Source: Sitta carolinensis
Taxonomy: Eukaryota > Chordata > Aves > Passeriformes > Sittidae
NCBI GenBank assembly: GCA_032173965.1
Contig: CM063284.1
Location: forward strand, 115,356,410 to 115,420,409
Direction of reading: 5' to 3'
Length of the DNA stretch: 64,000 nucleotides
A program made the translations under genes and the position numbers. Below the pieces are notes generated by a model. It worked only from the letters and a program-made list of their open reading frames with translations. It did not search any database and was not told the DNA's origin. How positions within the stretch are numbered: the stretch's first letter is position 1; every line of letters starts with the position of its first letter. Shown here in pieces: positions 10,328-23,477 of the stretch.

Positions 10328-13300
10328 TTAAATCACTCTTCCTGGAGAGGCTTTTCCTCTGTGCCAGCAAAATGCTTTTGGCTTCTTTTAAAGAAGACCA
10401 TGAGACTGTGTTCCAGTATGGCGAGTCGTGGTTGCTGGTTTTATATGGACACGGTTTCTAGAAATTTAATTATAATCTTTCTAAGATTAAAATCTAAATT
10501 TATTTTACTTTTGCCTAAAAGGGCTTGACATTTAATAGGCTGTCTTCAAACTCATTAGCCTTGATTTCTGTGGTAACCAAAGCCATTGCATAGTTTTCTT
10601 CTGGAATTCATTGTGCTAAATATCTTCAATTCTTGTGTAAAGTAATAAGATCTTAGAGTTGCTCTGAAGCCCTGAATTATGGGTGTGGACTGGAGACTTG
10701 AAGTCTCAAAGGTTTGCAATCTCTGAGCTCCCAGAGAACTACCTGGCAGCAAGGAGGGTTTTGTGCAAGTGCCTGTATGCATTAGTGTCTGCAAAGAACC
10801 ACTTCATGTTCCAACAGTCACACCTTCACTTGCTTTCCAGTTGCATCTTGCAGTTCAACATAAACACCTTGCAGTGAGAGATGTAAGAGGGTGAAAAACA
10901 GTCTTTGAAGAATAGAAAAACGGTGGGGTTTAGAGAGCCTGATGGGTCTTCATTGTCATCACACAAGATTAAAGAAAACCTTGGAGCTGCTCTTTCTGCT
11001 CAGGATTGGAAATAACATTCTTAATTACAGAAGTGAGCCAGTCTGACAGAGTTTTTTCTTCAAAGGGAGGAACGCTATACTTCATCTTTCAGCCTTTGCA
11101 CTCTTTGCAGCACAGCAGTTTTGAAACATTACACCTGCCCTCTAATGGAAGACTTGTATTTAAAGTTTTCCCAGGCCAATCACATCTCAGTTGGATATAT
11201 TCAAAATCAGGTTGTGTCACCCATTTCAGCAAGGTGATCATAGTGAACATGCTACTAAATGTTGAAGAAGAAAATGCCAGCAGGGGTGATGAAGATTAAT
11301 AATGTGGAGGTGCTGGAAGTTTACTTACTATATTGCAAGCTCTTTTTTCTGCTTTTCCTCTAGGGAAATCAATACTTGTCTGTCAGCTTTCTGGCTTAAA
11401 TGATGCTCTCAGGGTCCCTATTTTCCACCAGCAACTAGAAAAACATGTCTCCACTTAGGAAGCCCTTTTGTGGCTTGTTCCAGTGTAGTTTTAACCTCCT
11501 GTGTCCTTGTTTTTAATCAGTTAACTTTTGCTGCCATTATACCTTGTTTTGGGACTTCAACATCTTACATCGGTCATAGGTTGGTTTGTTTTTGGTTGGG
11601 TTTGGGTTTTTTGTTTATTTTTGTTTTGTTTTGTTTAATGGTACTCTTTTTCTAAACCTGTTTGTTCTGGTCTGCAAATGTGTCTTTCTCACTTAACCAT
11701 TTGGAAGCAGGGGCAGTTTTTTCTATAATATGTTTTCCAATCTTTGACTTGCTAGAGTCATAATCATTGTTTCTGTGTGAGTCAGTCATGCATTATATGG
11801 GATCCATGTTCTGGAAGCACTGTTTAAAACTATTTCTGTGCTTATTGTAAACAGTGTGGTCCCTTTCTGTGGTTCACCAACTTTTGTGGCCATCTAGCTG
11901 GTCAGACAGAGGCTGTGAAATGGTGGCTACAAGGCACACATATCTTGGTCTTGAGAAGGCCTTGGTTGTGCTGACAGATGTTACACCTTTTGAAATGGAC
12001 AGTTCATACTGCATCTCTGAAGTGGAAGGAGAAATAAGTAAGGTGGAAATACAAGAGGGTACAAAGCATATTTGCATAGTTTGAGGTGACTCCTGAAATA
12101 TGGTATAGATGTGAAGAAAACCTTTCACTGAAGGGAAAATGGATGGAACTTGAGGAGGAAAGTTGACATTGGTATGGAGATGTGTTGAGCAGTATGTAAA
12201 GGGAAGCATGTTTCAGGGTGATGTGAAATCTTTTACATGACTTTTTGTTTGGGATTTGTGTGTTCTTAAGAACAGAATAATACTGTGTTATTCCACATTT
12301 GTTTTTTTGTCTGAAGTGCAAGTGTTCAGCATAGTAAACCTCTTGCAGGCTTCACTGGAGAGCCTTTTATGCCATATCCATCAGCAGCAGGATGAGATAC
12401 ACCTCACTGACAGCTGAACTGCTCCTGCTCTGGCTCTCCAAGGTGGCAGTGATGGACTTGTGTCATCATTTCAGTCAGTTGGGTCTGCAGTGAGGATGCT
12501 GCCAGTATGTACGTCTGTGGAGGCAAGGGATGGTAATGTACTTTGGAAAGTGGCTGTGGAGGATTTTTTTGTTTGCTTTTTCTATGATTCTGAGATAAAT
12601 GTGAATAAGAATGCTATAAAAAATAGTCTGTAGGGATCAATCTTAGTGCCATCCTGCAGCAAGTCTCTGGCATTTGTATGGAGACATCTCTGTCTGTTAT
12701 TAAGCTTACAGAGGAGTTCTTTCTAGGGCGTTTATAGATATAATGAGCATATTTGAAAAAAGAAAAAGGCTTGAAGTTCCTGGTTATCTGTCCAACTTCA
12801 AAACATGATTGAGAGCATCGACAAGTGCACACATATGGACAGGTAACTGCTTGCTTACCAATCAAAATTGGGGCTATCCAAGAAATGTCCCTGTGCTACA
12901 CAAAATGAAAATAAGTTTCTTCATGCTGAGTGCCAACCTCAAGGCATTTGTGACTTCCAGAGAAAAGTTTATACAGCAAACACTAAGCCCATGTTTTATT
13001 TTCCTCCATAAATGATGATGGGCCTAGTGATGAGTTTGCCACCAATTGGCAGACTTCCCATATACTTGATAGGAAAGGAAAGAGCTCAGCAAATAGCTAT
13101 TGTGAAGTCGAAGGTAGTTTTCGAAAGAAAAAAGGAAATAATGCTAGATAAATTTATTTGGGAAGGAAAACTGGAATGCAGAAAAATTAGCAGGAGAGAA
13201 AATTGTGCTTTTGTCTTTTAAATTGTGTGAATGTCAGAAGTACCATCCAAAACTCTTAAGATTCTGTTGTTATGTAGACATAACCATGGGATGGTTTAAC

Positions 13301-14120
13301 TTACTTCTAAAAGTCTAATGAATGCATCAAGCCAAGTAAAATATTCATTAGAGTAATTGGTTCAGTTCAACCTCTCAAGGCTACAGCTTGGAAATATACA
13401 CACTATTGCCTTTAGAAATGCAGCATGTTGATTCACCAGCCATTTTGCTCAACTCATTTTCATTCCATATGCTTACTATACTTTGCAAAATCTAATTAAG
13501 TAACTGAGGTAGCAGTTTGCAAGCAATATTTGATACATTTTTAAGCCAAAGGTTAAGTGGTATCTAGAGTAAAACCAGTTCAGTTGCAAGACACATCAGA
13601 AATTTTTAAGATATTCTTGTATTAAAATAATCGGATATGGAAGTACTTACACAAGTGATAATAATACAGTAAAAAGTTATTTGTTCCCAGAATAGTAATC
13701 TGTTTGTTAATTCACTTAGATATGCCTAAATGAAGTGTAAAATTCATTAATGTGCTAGCTAGACAGTTTTCACTGTTGGAAGCTGGTTTTAGTGTCATAT
13801 GATGAATTCATCATACCCTCTTAGGTATTCCTCTCCCCTCCCCTCTGTGATGGGCATCTGCCTCGGACCATATGGTTTTGGAAAATTTTAATTGAAATTC
13901 TTCTGTCAAGGAGCTGTGCTAGAGAAAGCCTAACTTGCTTATAATTGCTAAAAATGTTGTAGAGACCTTCTGTTTCCATGCGGAGGAGCAGGAACTTGAA
14001 GCTTAGCACAGGCGGGTAACTTGTGCCAGAGACACGCTTTTGCTTTCGATGAAAGTCTGCCGAGTATTGGCCAATTTGTGTACCTTTCACAATTTGTTCA
14101 TTTCCAACGGAGACTTGGTG
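10328..14120. other. 3' UTR and downstream sequence without a supported gene
   Basis: The beginning is the likely 3' UTR of the unnamed gene, with an ATTAAA at 10486-10491. A TTG-initiated open stretch at 11006-11299 (+) has a fairly protein-like composition and an acidic tail (EEENASRGDED), but I see no donor or homology. The tract at about 11,580-11,640 is G/T-rich low-complexity sequence. No interspersed repeat is recognised. Confidence 0.4.
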
Positions 14121-14222
14121 GAGTCTCTTGTGACTGTGTCCTCATGAAACCCGTGTTCTCTGGGATTTGATGAGTCTCTTGTAACTGTGTCCTTATGAAA
14201 CCTCTTGGCTTCTCTCACTAAC
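14121..14222. repeat. 51-bp tandem duplication
   Basis: Two adjacent copies start at 14121 and 14172. The first 32 bases of each (GAGTCTCTTGT then ACTGTGTCCT then ATGAAACC) match except at two positions; the rest has diverged. The period is 51 bp, a multiple of three, so the minus strand reads as a 17-residue repeat containing HKDTVTRDS and then HEDTVTRDS. A small minisatellite is the likelier explanation than a protein repeat. Confidence 0.7.
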
Positions 14223-16899
14223 ACATCTATAGATGGCTCTATCCTGTCACAGGTCCAGTGCATGCTCCAGGTGCTCATGTGCCATCACCACAGGTGGCAG
14301 CACAGGCTGGGGGAGCTCTTCATTGTCTTCAGTTGGAGTTTTAACCATCTGCCATTGCCAAATGTGGGTTCTTGTGAATGACCACTGACTAAATGTTAGC
14401 CCCGCTGTGCAGTTCCCCATACCTTCCTGACCCTAGCGTATTGTCACCCTGGTTAAAAGCAAGTGTAAAGAGTGAGATACACATTGGCACTCTTCTGGCT
14501 GATCTGCAAAGCTAAGCACAGATGAAAGCCTGCCAAGCACAGAGGTTTAGTGGGTATTGATTCTGTTGCAGAGACAAATAGGTGTTTCTTGAAATGCACC
14601 TTTGCAGCTGTTGTGGGTCCTTCAGCTACAGCTGCTACTCTGATGTTTTAAAAAAGAAAGCAACTCCTGGAATAAACACCCTGCTGCAATGGTATGCTGA
14701 GAGTGTGCTGCCAAGGCAGCCCTTGCAGGGGCTGTGGGTGAGCGTGCCCTTGGAGCCAGCAGCTCTGTGGGAGGAGGCAGAGGCTGGCTGACAGGGAGCC
14801 ATGATGGAGCTGAACAGGGTGAGGCAGCGAGGGCTTGGGGAGCTGCTGTGCAGAGTGGGACACACATGTAGGCTTAGCATCTTTCATGGGAGGGAGCCAA
14901 AACTGAGAGACCCATAGCAACAGAAGCCTCGTTAATTCCTCTTTCAGTTTTTTGTTTATTTTTTCAAGTGTCATTCATGCCTTGGAGTTTGTGAATGGGG
15001 ATTAGATTAAAAGAATTATTTGCGTCTCTTTGACTTTATATTTTGTTTGTGTTTGTGCATCTTTGCTTTTGCTTAACAAATGTGAGCATTCCCAATGGCT
15101 GGATCAGAGGATATGGGTAAAGACTTTTATTGATCTTATTCCCCAGTTGTTACCTTTGGCAAAATGTTGTTAGAAAAACAGTTTGGATCTGATCATCAAA
15201 TTATTGTGCATCTTTTCCGCATGCCTCTTGAACTCTTCTAATTAAGTTTTTAATCCCTCTATGACTGCCTCTCCTGCCTTTCTCCATTAAATATATGGTT
15301 TCCTGGTTTCAAGCAGTATGGCTCAGAAACTTGGAATATTCTACAGTATTTTAAAGAAGCACAGTTTATAAAACTTGATGGGCTTCTTACATGATGTAAT
15401 CTAAAAAGAAAGACATAATAAAACAGCCTTCTTTTATCGAAACAGAAAACTTAATGTTGACTGAACATTGAATCAAGGAACAAAATATCAGTATTCCTGC
15501 ATTTCTTTTTAATTTCTAGCCATATATAGCTTTGAGAATATTATTCTTACAGGAATGAGGTCTACTTCTAGCACTCTTTTACTCTAAAGAGCAACTCTTT
15601 GAGCAATTTTCACTGGTGGATTAAGAAAGCTGTGACATAGCTATTTACATATTGTCAGTAAATACAGTCTTGCATTGTTACCACATTGAGATCTTGTTCC
15701 TTTAGTAAAACTTTATATATAATTTTTGTACTGTAGTAAGTACAATAGCTAGAAAGAGTTTATAGGCAGCCTTTAATATCATGCTCTTGGACTGTGCCTG
15801 ATACTGTGTGGTGCTGGTGATAAGCATAAAGAATTAGGAAAAATGCCAGTGTGGGCACAGTGGAATTCATTAATGAAGTGGGGTTCAAGATCTTTCTGGT
15901 GTAATGTTTATGGATATGGCTTATGTGGAACTTAGCGAAGCATATTAAAAATGCATTTTTGTTTGTATGTGCATAATACTGTAGCATTATATTTTTGTAA
16001 TATCGGTCATGAAAAATGTACTGTATTTCTCGAGAGAGCTGGCACTGCAACTGCTTCTTCTGACAGTCAGGCTGTGTATTTCCATCTTGTCACTGATGTT
16101 TGGAAACCTTTTGGTCAGTGTAGAGCTTAGGTGATTATATGAACCATGTGGGAGCAGGAAACATCTGAAGAGTGTTTTTCTGTTTGCGCTAAACAGTGAG
16201 GATTAATTGAAGTGTGCTACCAAGGAAGACTAAACAAGTGTCTGTATCTTTTTTTTTCCTGATTATTTACCTGTTGTGAAAGCTCCCAGCAGCTTTCGAA
16301 TACACAGTGTTCGCTTGGATCATAACATTCCTTTGTTTTGTGGGCTTATTTATAAAATAAGCATATTCATGTAGGACTTAGTTGTGTTAGTTCCCCATAC
16401 ATCTGAATAGTCTTCGCTCATGATAAGTATTTGCCAAACGACTTAAGTTGTTTTGCATAATGGCAAAAATTTCCTTGGCATTTGCACCCTAGCCTCGTGA
16501 AAGCTTAGTTAGGACTTTACGTGCCAATGTGCACAGAAGCACTCTGATCGTCTGGGTGTCTGCCCACGGGTAAATGTAAAGGACAGAGGGGGTCCTGTTG
16601 GCTTCTCCAGGGCTGCTGTGCACTGAAGGTGTGCGTGTGGTGCCTCGTCGGTCTAGGGTCCACGTTGTAGACTGTGCAGTAATGCACAGAACCTGAGATC
16701 TGCTCCGTGTGGTGCTGGCAATGTGTACATTCAAAACCAGAATTCCTACGGGCAGAACAAACCAGCTTCGTTTTATTGTCTCCTTGGAGCAGACCTAGCA
16801 AACTACAAGTGGTCAGCTTCAGCTTCTCCAAGGGGACACCTAAATAGATCCTTGTTTTCAGAGATGGAGACAAACCCCCTCATAGGTGAATCACTCGGA
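14223..16899. other. intergenic sequence, nothing supported
   Basis: There is a GC-richer stretch at about 14,580-14,900 with overlapping chance ORFs on both strands, then AT-rich sequence. I see no repeat family, exon pair or RNA gene here. Confidence 0.35.
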
Positions 16900-17180
16900 A
16901 AAACACCAGCATCACCACGAAAGCCCAAGCAGGGGTTTCATCGTGCCGCACGCAGACAAACAGCACTCCCAGCCCTGGTGCTGCGGGCTGCAAGGTGTGA
17001 TGTGCGGGCTGTGTTTCCGCGGCGCCTCAGCAGCCCTGCGCTCGGCGAAGGGCTATAATTAGATTAGCAGCCTGCTCGGCAGCGGTGCCAGCCTGCGAGC
17101 CTCAGCGAGCATGTGCTGGATTCTGCATGTGCCTCCCGCTTATTGGCGGCCGGGGTTGCTGCCTGCCGGTTTGATAGGTT
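16900..17180 (+). promoter_or_regulatory. compact CpG-rich block, candidate promoter
   Basis: I count fifteen CpG dinucleotides in 16981-17160, against near absence in surrounding kilobases. A TATA-like TATAATT lies at 17054-17060 and an inverted CCAAT box (ATTGG) at 17142-17146. An ATG at 17111 opens a 34-codon reading frame ending at 17213-17215 (starts MCWILHVPPAYWRPGL). These suggest a small promoter, either for a downstream gene outside the window or for a non-coding transcript. The + orientation rests only on the TATA-like element. A CpG-rich enhancer or a chance GC patch are alternatives. Confidence 0.4.
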
Positions 17181-20100
17181 TCCCCAGTAATCTTTATGCT
17201 GCATTACAGACATAGATACAGAGGTACTGCGTGCATGCAGCGGGAGAGGTGCTCAGCTTGTAGCGTAAAAGAAAGCCCACAGATGAAAGGCACTGGTCTT
17301 TGTTGCAAAGCATCAGTACTTAAGGACTGCTAGCTGGGAGGGAGAGGTCAGTGAAGGAGTTCTACTTGGTGGTAATTACTTTCAGGTCTTTATCTCTCTG
17401 GTAAAACAGTCATGCATGAAATGAATATTGTTAATCATGTCATCTGTTTAATTTGATCTTGCTTTCGTTAATATCATGTATACTCCGGTGGGAGAGCCAT
17501 CAGATTACAAAACATATCATTAGAGTGGGTTCAGTTCAAAAATAGGGTGTATTTATATGAGAATATTGCTTTCATTTGAAATTTTGAGCCTGTGCATGAG
17601 AGTGATTTTACTGGTTACCTTTTGTTGTGCTAATAGAAATATTTCTTTTATTGGAATGTTTTCTGCCGAGCAATTGAATTAAAGCATTTGTAACTATTAG
17701 CATATGAAGATAAATCTGTAAATATTGATCAATTTAAAGAATAATTTTGTGAAGTATTCTTTAATATAATAACAGCAATAACTATCTCGATGGTTCTCTT
17801 GCAACAAGCTAGAAGGATGAGGAGTATGATGCTATTGTTCTTTCAACAAAGATGCTGGAGCCTTCATGTTTGGGTGGATTCTTTGTTTCATCTACTGGCT
17901 TTTATTTTAAGTGGCTTTCAAAATGAAACTGAAGCCATTCAGCCTGGTAGATTTCAATATATCCTTTGCTTGCACATGCATGTATTTTATATGTATTTAT
18001 TGTTTTCAAAGGCTGAGTTTTGGCCCAAAGCCTTGTTTATTGTGAGAACTGCCTTCAGCAATAGAAAGAAACAAGATATATATGCCAATCTTTTAATTTG
18101 CAATTCTGAGACTATTATAGTATTTTTCATAGCGTCATACTCATTTAAGTTTTTTTCATACTTGACCTACGCATCAATTGATCACAACTTTTCCTATAAA
18201 AAGCATGCATATTTAACGAGAACATTCTACAGTGAAAGCTGTTCAGAACAAAAGAAAGCAAGCATAAAGTATTAAAAAAAAGTCTCATAATGCAGTCATG
18301 ACTCATTTGATGAGTTTTGAATATTAAGGCTGACTGGTAAGGCTTCAGAGTTAATGTCCTTGTCTGTGTCAGACTCCAGAGCCCACATGAACTTGTATAT
18401 TAAGTCACCAGTCATCTGGCTGGCTGGCTGCCACCATGCGTCCGAGGTACGAGTAGATTGTCTCAGCCAGGATCAGAAAGGTGTTAGGAACAGGAGCTAT
18501 TTTAGTATTAGTCTTCTTTCTTCCCTCTGCACTTATCTTTGAAGAGGGTTTTTCTACTGTATAAACCAAAGTAAAATTTAGGTCATTCTTTTTTAAAGTA
18601 TGTGGTATGAAACTGTGTTATCTTCTGAGTAGATACCCTCAAATGTGAGTATTTATTCAGTTACCAACTTTATATGGCAGTGGGTACAGCAGAGACACAT
18701 ACTTTATTATTTGTGATTGTTTATTCAATCAGAAGAGTATTTGGGAGGTTTAATCACAGCTGGTACGTAACAGTTTGCTTGAAGTTTTGCTGTTGACTAA
18801 AGCAGGTAACTTGGTATCTATTTTAGTGAAGAGAAAGTTGTTTTCTTATATTCCAGGAGCTGCTTTTGAAGTTATTTTCTTTTAGGCAGATGGAAAATGG
18901 TGTTTTTGCACTGTTACAGTTAAGCCTGGACAGGGAGAACTCAGGATGTGAAGGCATGTTGTTCTTGAGCTGTTTCATATTCCCTCATTGCCCCAAGTTA
19001 CTGACCAAAAGTGTTTTAAGGATGCTCTAAGCTGATTTATGCCTTCTTCCTCTTTTAACGGAGGCTCACCTTAAGTATTTTATCTATGTTTTATAACCTT
19101 TGCAACAGCATCCCATGAAGGAGTAACTGAAACCAATGTTAGTAATAATGAAATGTAGAAGGTAAATATCCTCAGCTGAATCACATTTACCATATTCAGA
19201 CAAGTGGGTTTCCAAGAGGGGAGAGGCTGATATTTTCTACTCCATGTATTAGGTTATTCTTATTTGTAAGCAACATAAATTATGTTTGGAAAAACAACAT
19301 AAAAGTTATCATATTTTTGATGGTGGATACAGATAATACCACCACCCACTGGAACTGAAATGATGCACGAGCAACTATTCAGGTGTGGATGTCTTTGCCT
19401 CCAGAAAGAGCTGTGATGATCTATGCAAGCACCACAAGAAAACGTGACACTAGTGAAACTAGAACTGGTGATACTGTTATTTAACTTTGCAATAGCTTAA
19501 CAGCAAGGAATATGCTACTTTTTTATTGCTTCATTTTGTTAAGACCTCATTTTTCTTCTCCGTAGACTAAGAAAAGAAATTGAAGCAACAGTTTGTGTGA
19601 ATTACTCTCTAAAAAGTTGACACCCTTGTTGCTATAAGCATATTGTAACTATAATATGTGTATTGCTCCAGGAAATTTAACACACTTCAGATTATTATCA
19701 ATGAGATTTTGTATTCAAGCTTTGTCAGTGAGTTTCTTGATGTAAAAGTTTTTAATTACTCTTTTGTTAGGAGATGTATGCATAGCATGTTTGTTATGTG
19801 CCTCTGCGATCTGTTCTCATTTCTGATGTGTTGCCCTGTAGTTAAATCTGTAAGGCCTTTGTTATGTGAAAAGGAAACTTTTCTTTCCCAACAGGAATAC
19901 AGTACGTATGTGTACGTACGTATGTATAGTAAAGGCACAAAAATATGTTGTGAAAATCAAGATCTCAAGTGTTTAATTTATATATGCAGGTAAATGTGTA
20001 TAAATACATACATATTTTCTACCATATTACTCTAACATATGTTTGTGTAGAAAATGCTTTCAATGTCATACCATTATTCTAATCATAATCCAATAGAAAT

Positions 20101-22930
20101 ACTCTTGGAAGAGTAATGTTGGCAACACCAGATTTGGCTGCTGGCTGGAGATCGGATATATGCAGTAAAACTGAGTGGCTGTAATAAACTGTGCTGCACT
20201 AGCTCTTCCCTATTAAGATATTATGTCCTTTTACTGCTATGCATATAAGTGAATTTTGCATTACTTAAACCCTTACAAGTCTAAAGGGGAAAGATGATAC
20301 TTAAGGTTAATGCATTTTTTGTAGCCTGTTAGCAATGAGCGAGATACTCCAGAAAAAGTCATAAGGATTTAAAGTATTACCACAGTGTTTATTTTGCAGG
20401 ATTTGTACTTACATGCCTTAAAGTTTTTAAGTCGAATAGCAGCCAGTGATATATGCATAAAGGTTTATATTAGAATGAGAAAAGTGACATTGCACCCTAA
20501 AGCTCCTTTTTGCTTTTCCTCTGTTTTTGGAACCAACTCCAGTTATTACTTTGCTGATGAAATGACTGTCTGCTTAAGTGGTCGAGACATTCAATAGCCC
20601 ATCTATAAACGCTTATTATAACACTTTGAGAGTTCACATGAAATCAATAGCCTGTTTTCTGTATTTTGTTGAGTGAAGGACATTTTATTCTTCAAATCTG
20701 AAGACTTTTGGGCTGGGTGGTGTGAAGGTGCAGGATGAGCCCTCTCAGTGGAGATTCCCTCTGTGGGCTCAGCACAGTGTGCATCAGCTTGGGAAGGCCT
20801 TGTTATGATCCTCTTCCCACACTGATGCAGCAGCACTGTTTAATGGGGTCCAAAATCTTCTCCTGGCGTGCAGACAGCTGTTGCTCCAGTTCAGGGATAG
20901 ATATGTGTCTTCCCTTGCCCTGGGACTCGCATGGAGAGCTGGTGGCAGGGAACGTCTGCCCTGCCTTCCCCTCCTGCAGGGCTCTTTGCCTGGCACAAGT
21001 TACCCTGGAGACTAACCATGTGGATTTAGAAATGGGATGAATGAAATGTGTCTAGCTCTGGGCAGCTGTGTGCAGACATTTGCAATGTTAAGAGTAGCGT
21101 TTTATAGAGCAGGAAGTGAAAGTGGCTCTTTTTTGCAGTTCTAACAATGGCATGGTGAATTAAAAGCAAAATGGATATTAATTTTTTTTTTTACACTTAA
21201 TCTCCTGTTATGATTAATTTAAATTGTTCTTAAATGTATTACCTGCAGTATTAAGTGTGACTTGATAGATTAAATGCAGAATACAGCCAGCAATTGTGAT
21301 CCTGGATGTTATTGTCTGCATAATCCTGGTAATGAGATTCCTGTCTTAATTTCACGTTGACTTTCATGGATGTGCTTCAGCCACCTGTAGACACAAATAT
21401 TTGCCGCATCTTTCCATAAAGCACCTGGAGCTTCCAACCCTGATCCTCACTTTCTATATATGTCATTTTTAAACATTAGCTGTCCTTTCCGTAACAAATG
21501 TTATTTGGGTTTGTGCCCTGTTGTGTAGCTGTTGCATACTTCTGTAGTATACTGGTTTATTAATTGAAACAATATTTATACATTGATGATGATCCTATGG
21601 CCATCTACTTATTTGGCTGCTTATCTGTTGGTTATTATAGAATAATTTTACTGTATCATCCATACCTTCCTGAATGCGTGTAATACAAAAATCCCAATTA
21701 ATGGCAAAGAAGGATATTAAATTCTTTATTTCTTTTAAGAGCACTTAACATTGTGAAACTTGGTAGACTAAAACCAAAGGTTATTCTATTTCCTGATTAG
21801 GAAGTCTATAGAAACTATGCTGTAACAAAGTAATACAATGTGTCTGAAGACTTGTACATATTACTAGTGCTGTTTAACTGGAGAGAAATGTGAATATCTA
21901 GATTTGCAGTGGTATGCACATTTTCAGAAGCTTGTGAACGTTTAAATCTTTCATCTGTTTAGGGTCCTTTAGAGTCCATGGATATAAGTGGGGTTTTTTA
22001 AGGTCTGGTTTTGTGTATAATGTTACTGGAGGAGAGACATTAATACAATGTGGTATGTTGGCCTATAATACAAAAACACAATATGATACAGTGTCTGTGC
22101 CAAAATGTTTTCTGCCTGTATAATCTAGGCAGAAAAAGGATAGAGTTGAAGGGAGAAATGTAGACAATAAAGATGAATTATCTTTTATGTGACCGCAAAC
22201 TGTGGAGTTGCAAGGTAGACTGAACAGTCTGTGCTTTAGGATTATAAACCATCACTGCAAATGTCTTTACAAAGAGTGAAAAATATAAGATCAGTGTAAC
22301 TATTCCTGTCTGTATAAGCGCTTACAGTACAAACTTCCCAGGGTAAGGATGATTTCCTTCTGTCTCAATGTCATAATTGTCATTGGGTATTTTGGGCATT
22401 GCAGTCATCTGGAAATGAGTGTGCAGCTTTTTATTTCTACTGTGACATTACAACAGCAGTCTAGTCAGATGTATGAGGGACGTGATAAATTATATCCCTT
22501 CCTCTTTCCTTGCTGTTACATCAGCCCTACTGTAATCCATGGTTCTGTGCCATGTGGTGTCCCCTATTTTCCTTTACCGTATTCTGGAATGCAGAGGTTG
22601 CTGTTTTGACCCCTAGCTCTCCAGGGACTGGGTAAAGTATGTCAGGGGCTGTGCAATTGCTGTAAATTGTCTGTGAAACGCAGGTACCATGGAGCGTGAA
22701 GCAGAAGAGGACCTCTAAATATGATGATGTCATTATCCTCCAGTGTTTTGGTGCTTCTTGTTTCTCTTCACCACAGTTCTCCTCTCCTTGCTGCCACCAC
22801 CTTTCTACATTTGTCTGCTCCACTTTGCCATTTAAATCACCTCTTTTTTTCCCTCTTTCTGCCCATCAGTTTCTGTCATTCAAACTTGGGCTCTTTTCAT
22901 CCACCTCCCCCTTTTTGGGAGGTGGATATC
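17181..22930. other. AT-rich tract free of recognisable repeats
   Basis: This 5.7-kb tract directly follows the CpG block. It contains many homeodomain-type TAAT cores, especially at 17,370-18,300, and no CR1 or LTR I can recognise. A 161-codon ORF at 17790-18275 (+) has no family resemblance and is AT-driven. A GTAC/GTAT-type short repeat lies near 19,912. Repeat depletion beside a CpG block can mark a regulatory domain, but conservation cannot be judged from one sequence. Confidence 0.3.
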
Positions 22931-23472
22931 TGTGCTGTTTTCAGCTGGGGTAGAATTAATTTTCTTCCCAGTGGCTGGTATGGGTCTGTGTTTTGGATTT
23001 GTGCTGAACACAGGCTGATAATACAGAGATGTTTTTGTTGTTGCTGAGCCGGGCTCACACAGAGCCTTTCCTGCTTTCCGTGCTGCCACACTGGTGAGGG
23101 GGCTGGGGGTGCATGGGAGGGGGGGAGGAGACACAGCCAGGTGACCCCAGCTGACCAAAGGGACATTCCAGACCATGTGGCCTCATATTCAGTGTATAAA
23201 GCTGTGGGAAGAAGGAGGAAGGGTGGATGTCTGGAGTGATGGTGTTTGTCTTCCCAAGTAACTGTTATATATGATGGGCCCTGCTCTCCCAGGAATTGGC
23301 TGAACACCTGCCTGCCCATGGGAAGCAAAGTAACTCCTTTGTTTGTTCTCTCTATTCAGCTGTCCTTATCTCAACCCATGAGTTTTCTAGCTTTTACCCT
23401 TCCTATTCTCTCCCTGATCCTGCTGGTTGAGAGAGTGAGCAAGTGGCTGCTGACTGGAGTTAAACCACTACA
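22931..23472 (+). mobile_element. solo ERVL-type LTR, avian
   Basis: The 542-bp segment begins TGTGCTG and ends CCACTACA, giving the TG...CA ends of an LTR. Its internal landmarks match an LTR type common in neoavian genomes: TCAGCTGGGGTAGAATTAAT near the start, TATAAA at 23195-23200, GTCTTCCCAAGTAACTG near 23251, CTGAACACCTGCCTGCCCAT near 23300, and GTTAAACCACTACA at the end. The flanks ATATC (22926-22930) and GTATC (23473-23477) form an imperfect 5-bp target-site duplication. No retroviral genes adjoin it, so it is a solo LTR. ORFs inside it are not meaningful. Confidence 0.8.
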
Positions 23473-23477
23473 GTATC

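Noticed and set aside
17790..18275. 161-codon ORF
   Set aside because: Composition is AT-driven, with no domain or splice support; the tract looks like non-coding DNA.
22897..23328. 143-codon minus-strand ORF
   Set aside because: It lies inside the ERVL LTR and reads antisense through its regulatory sequence.
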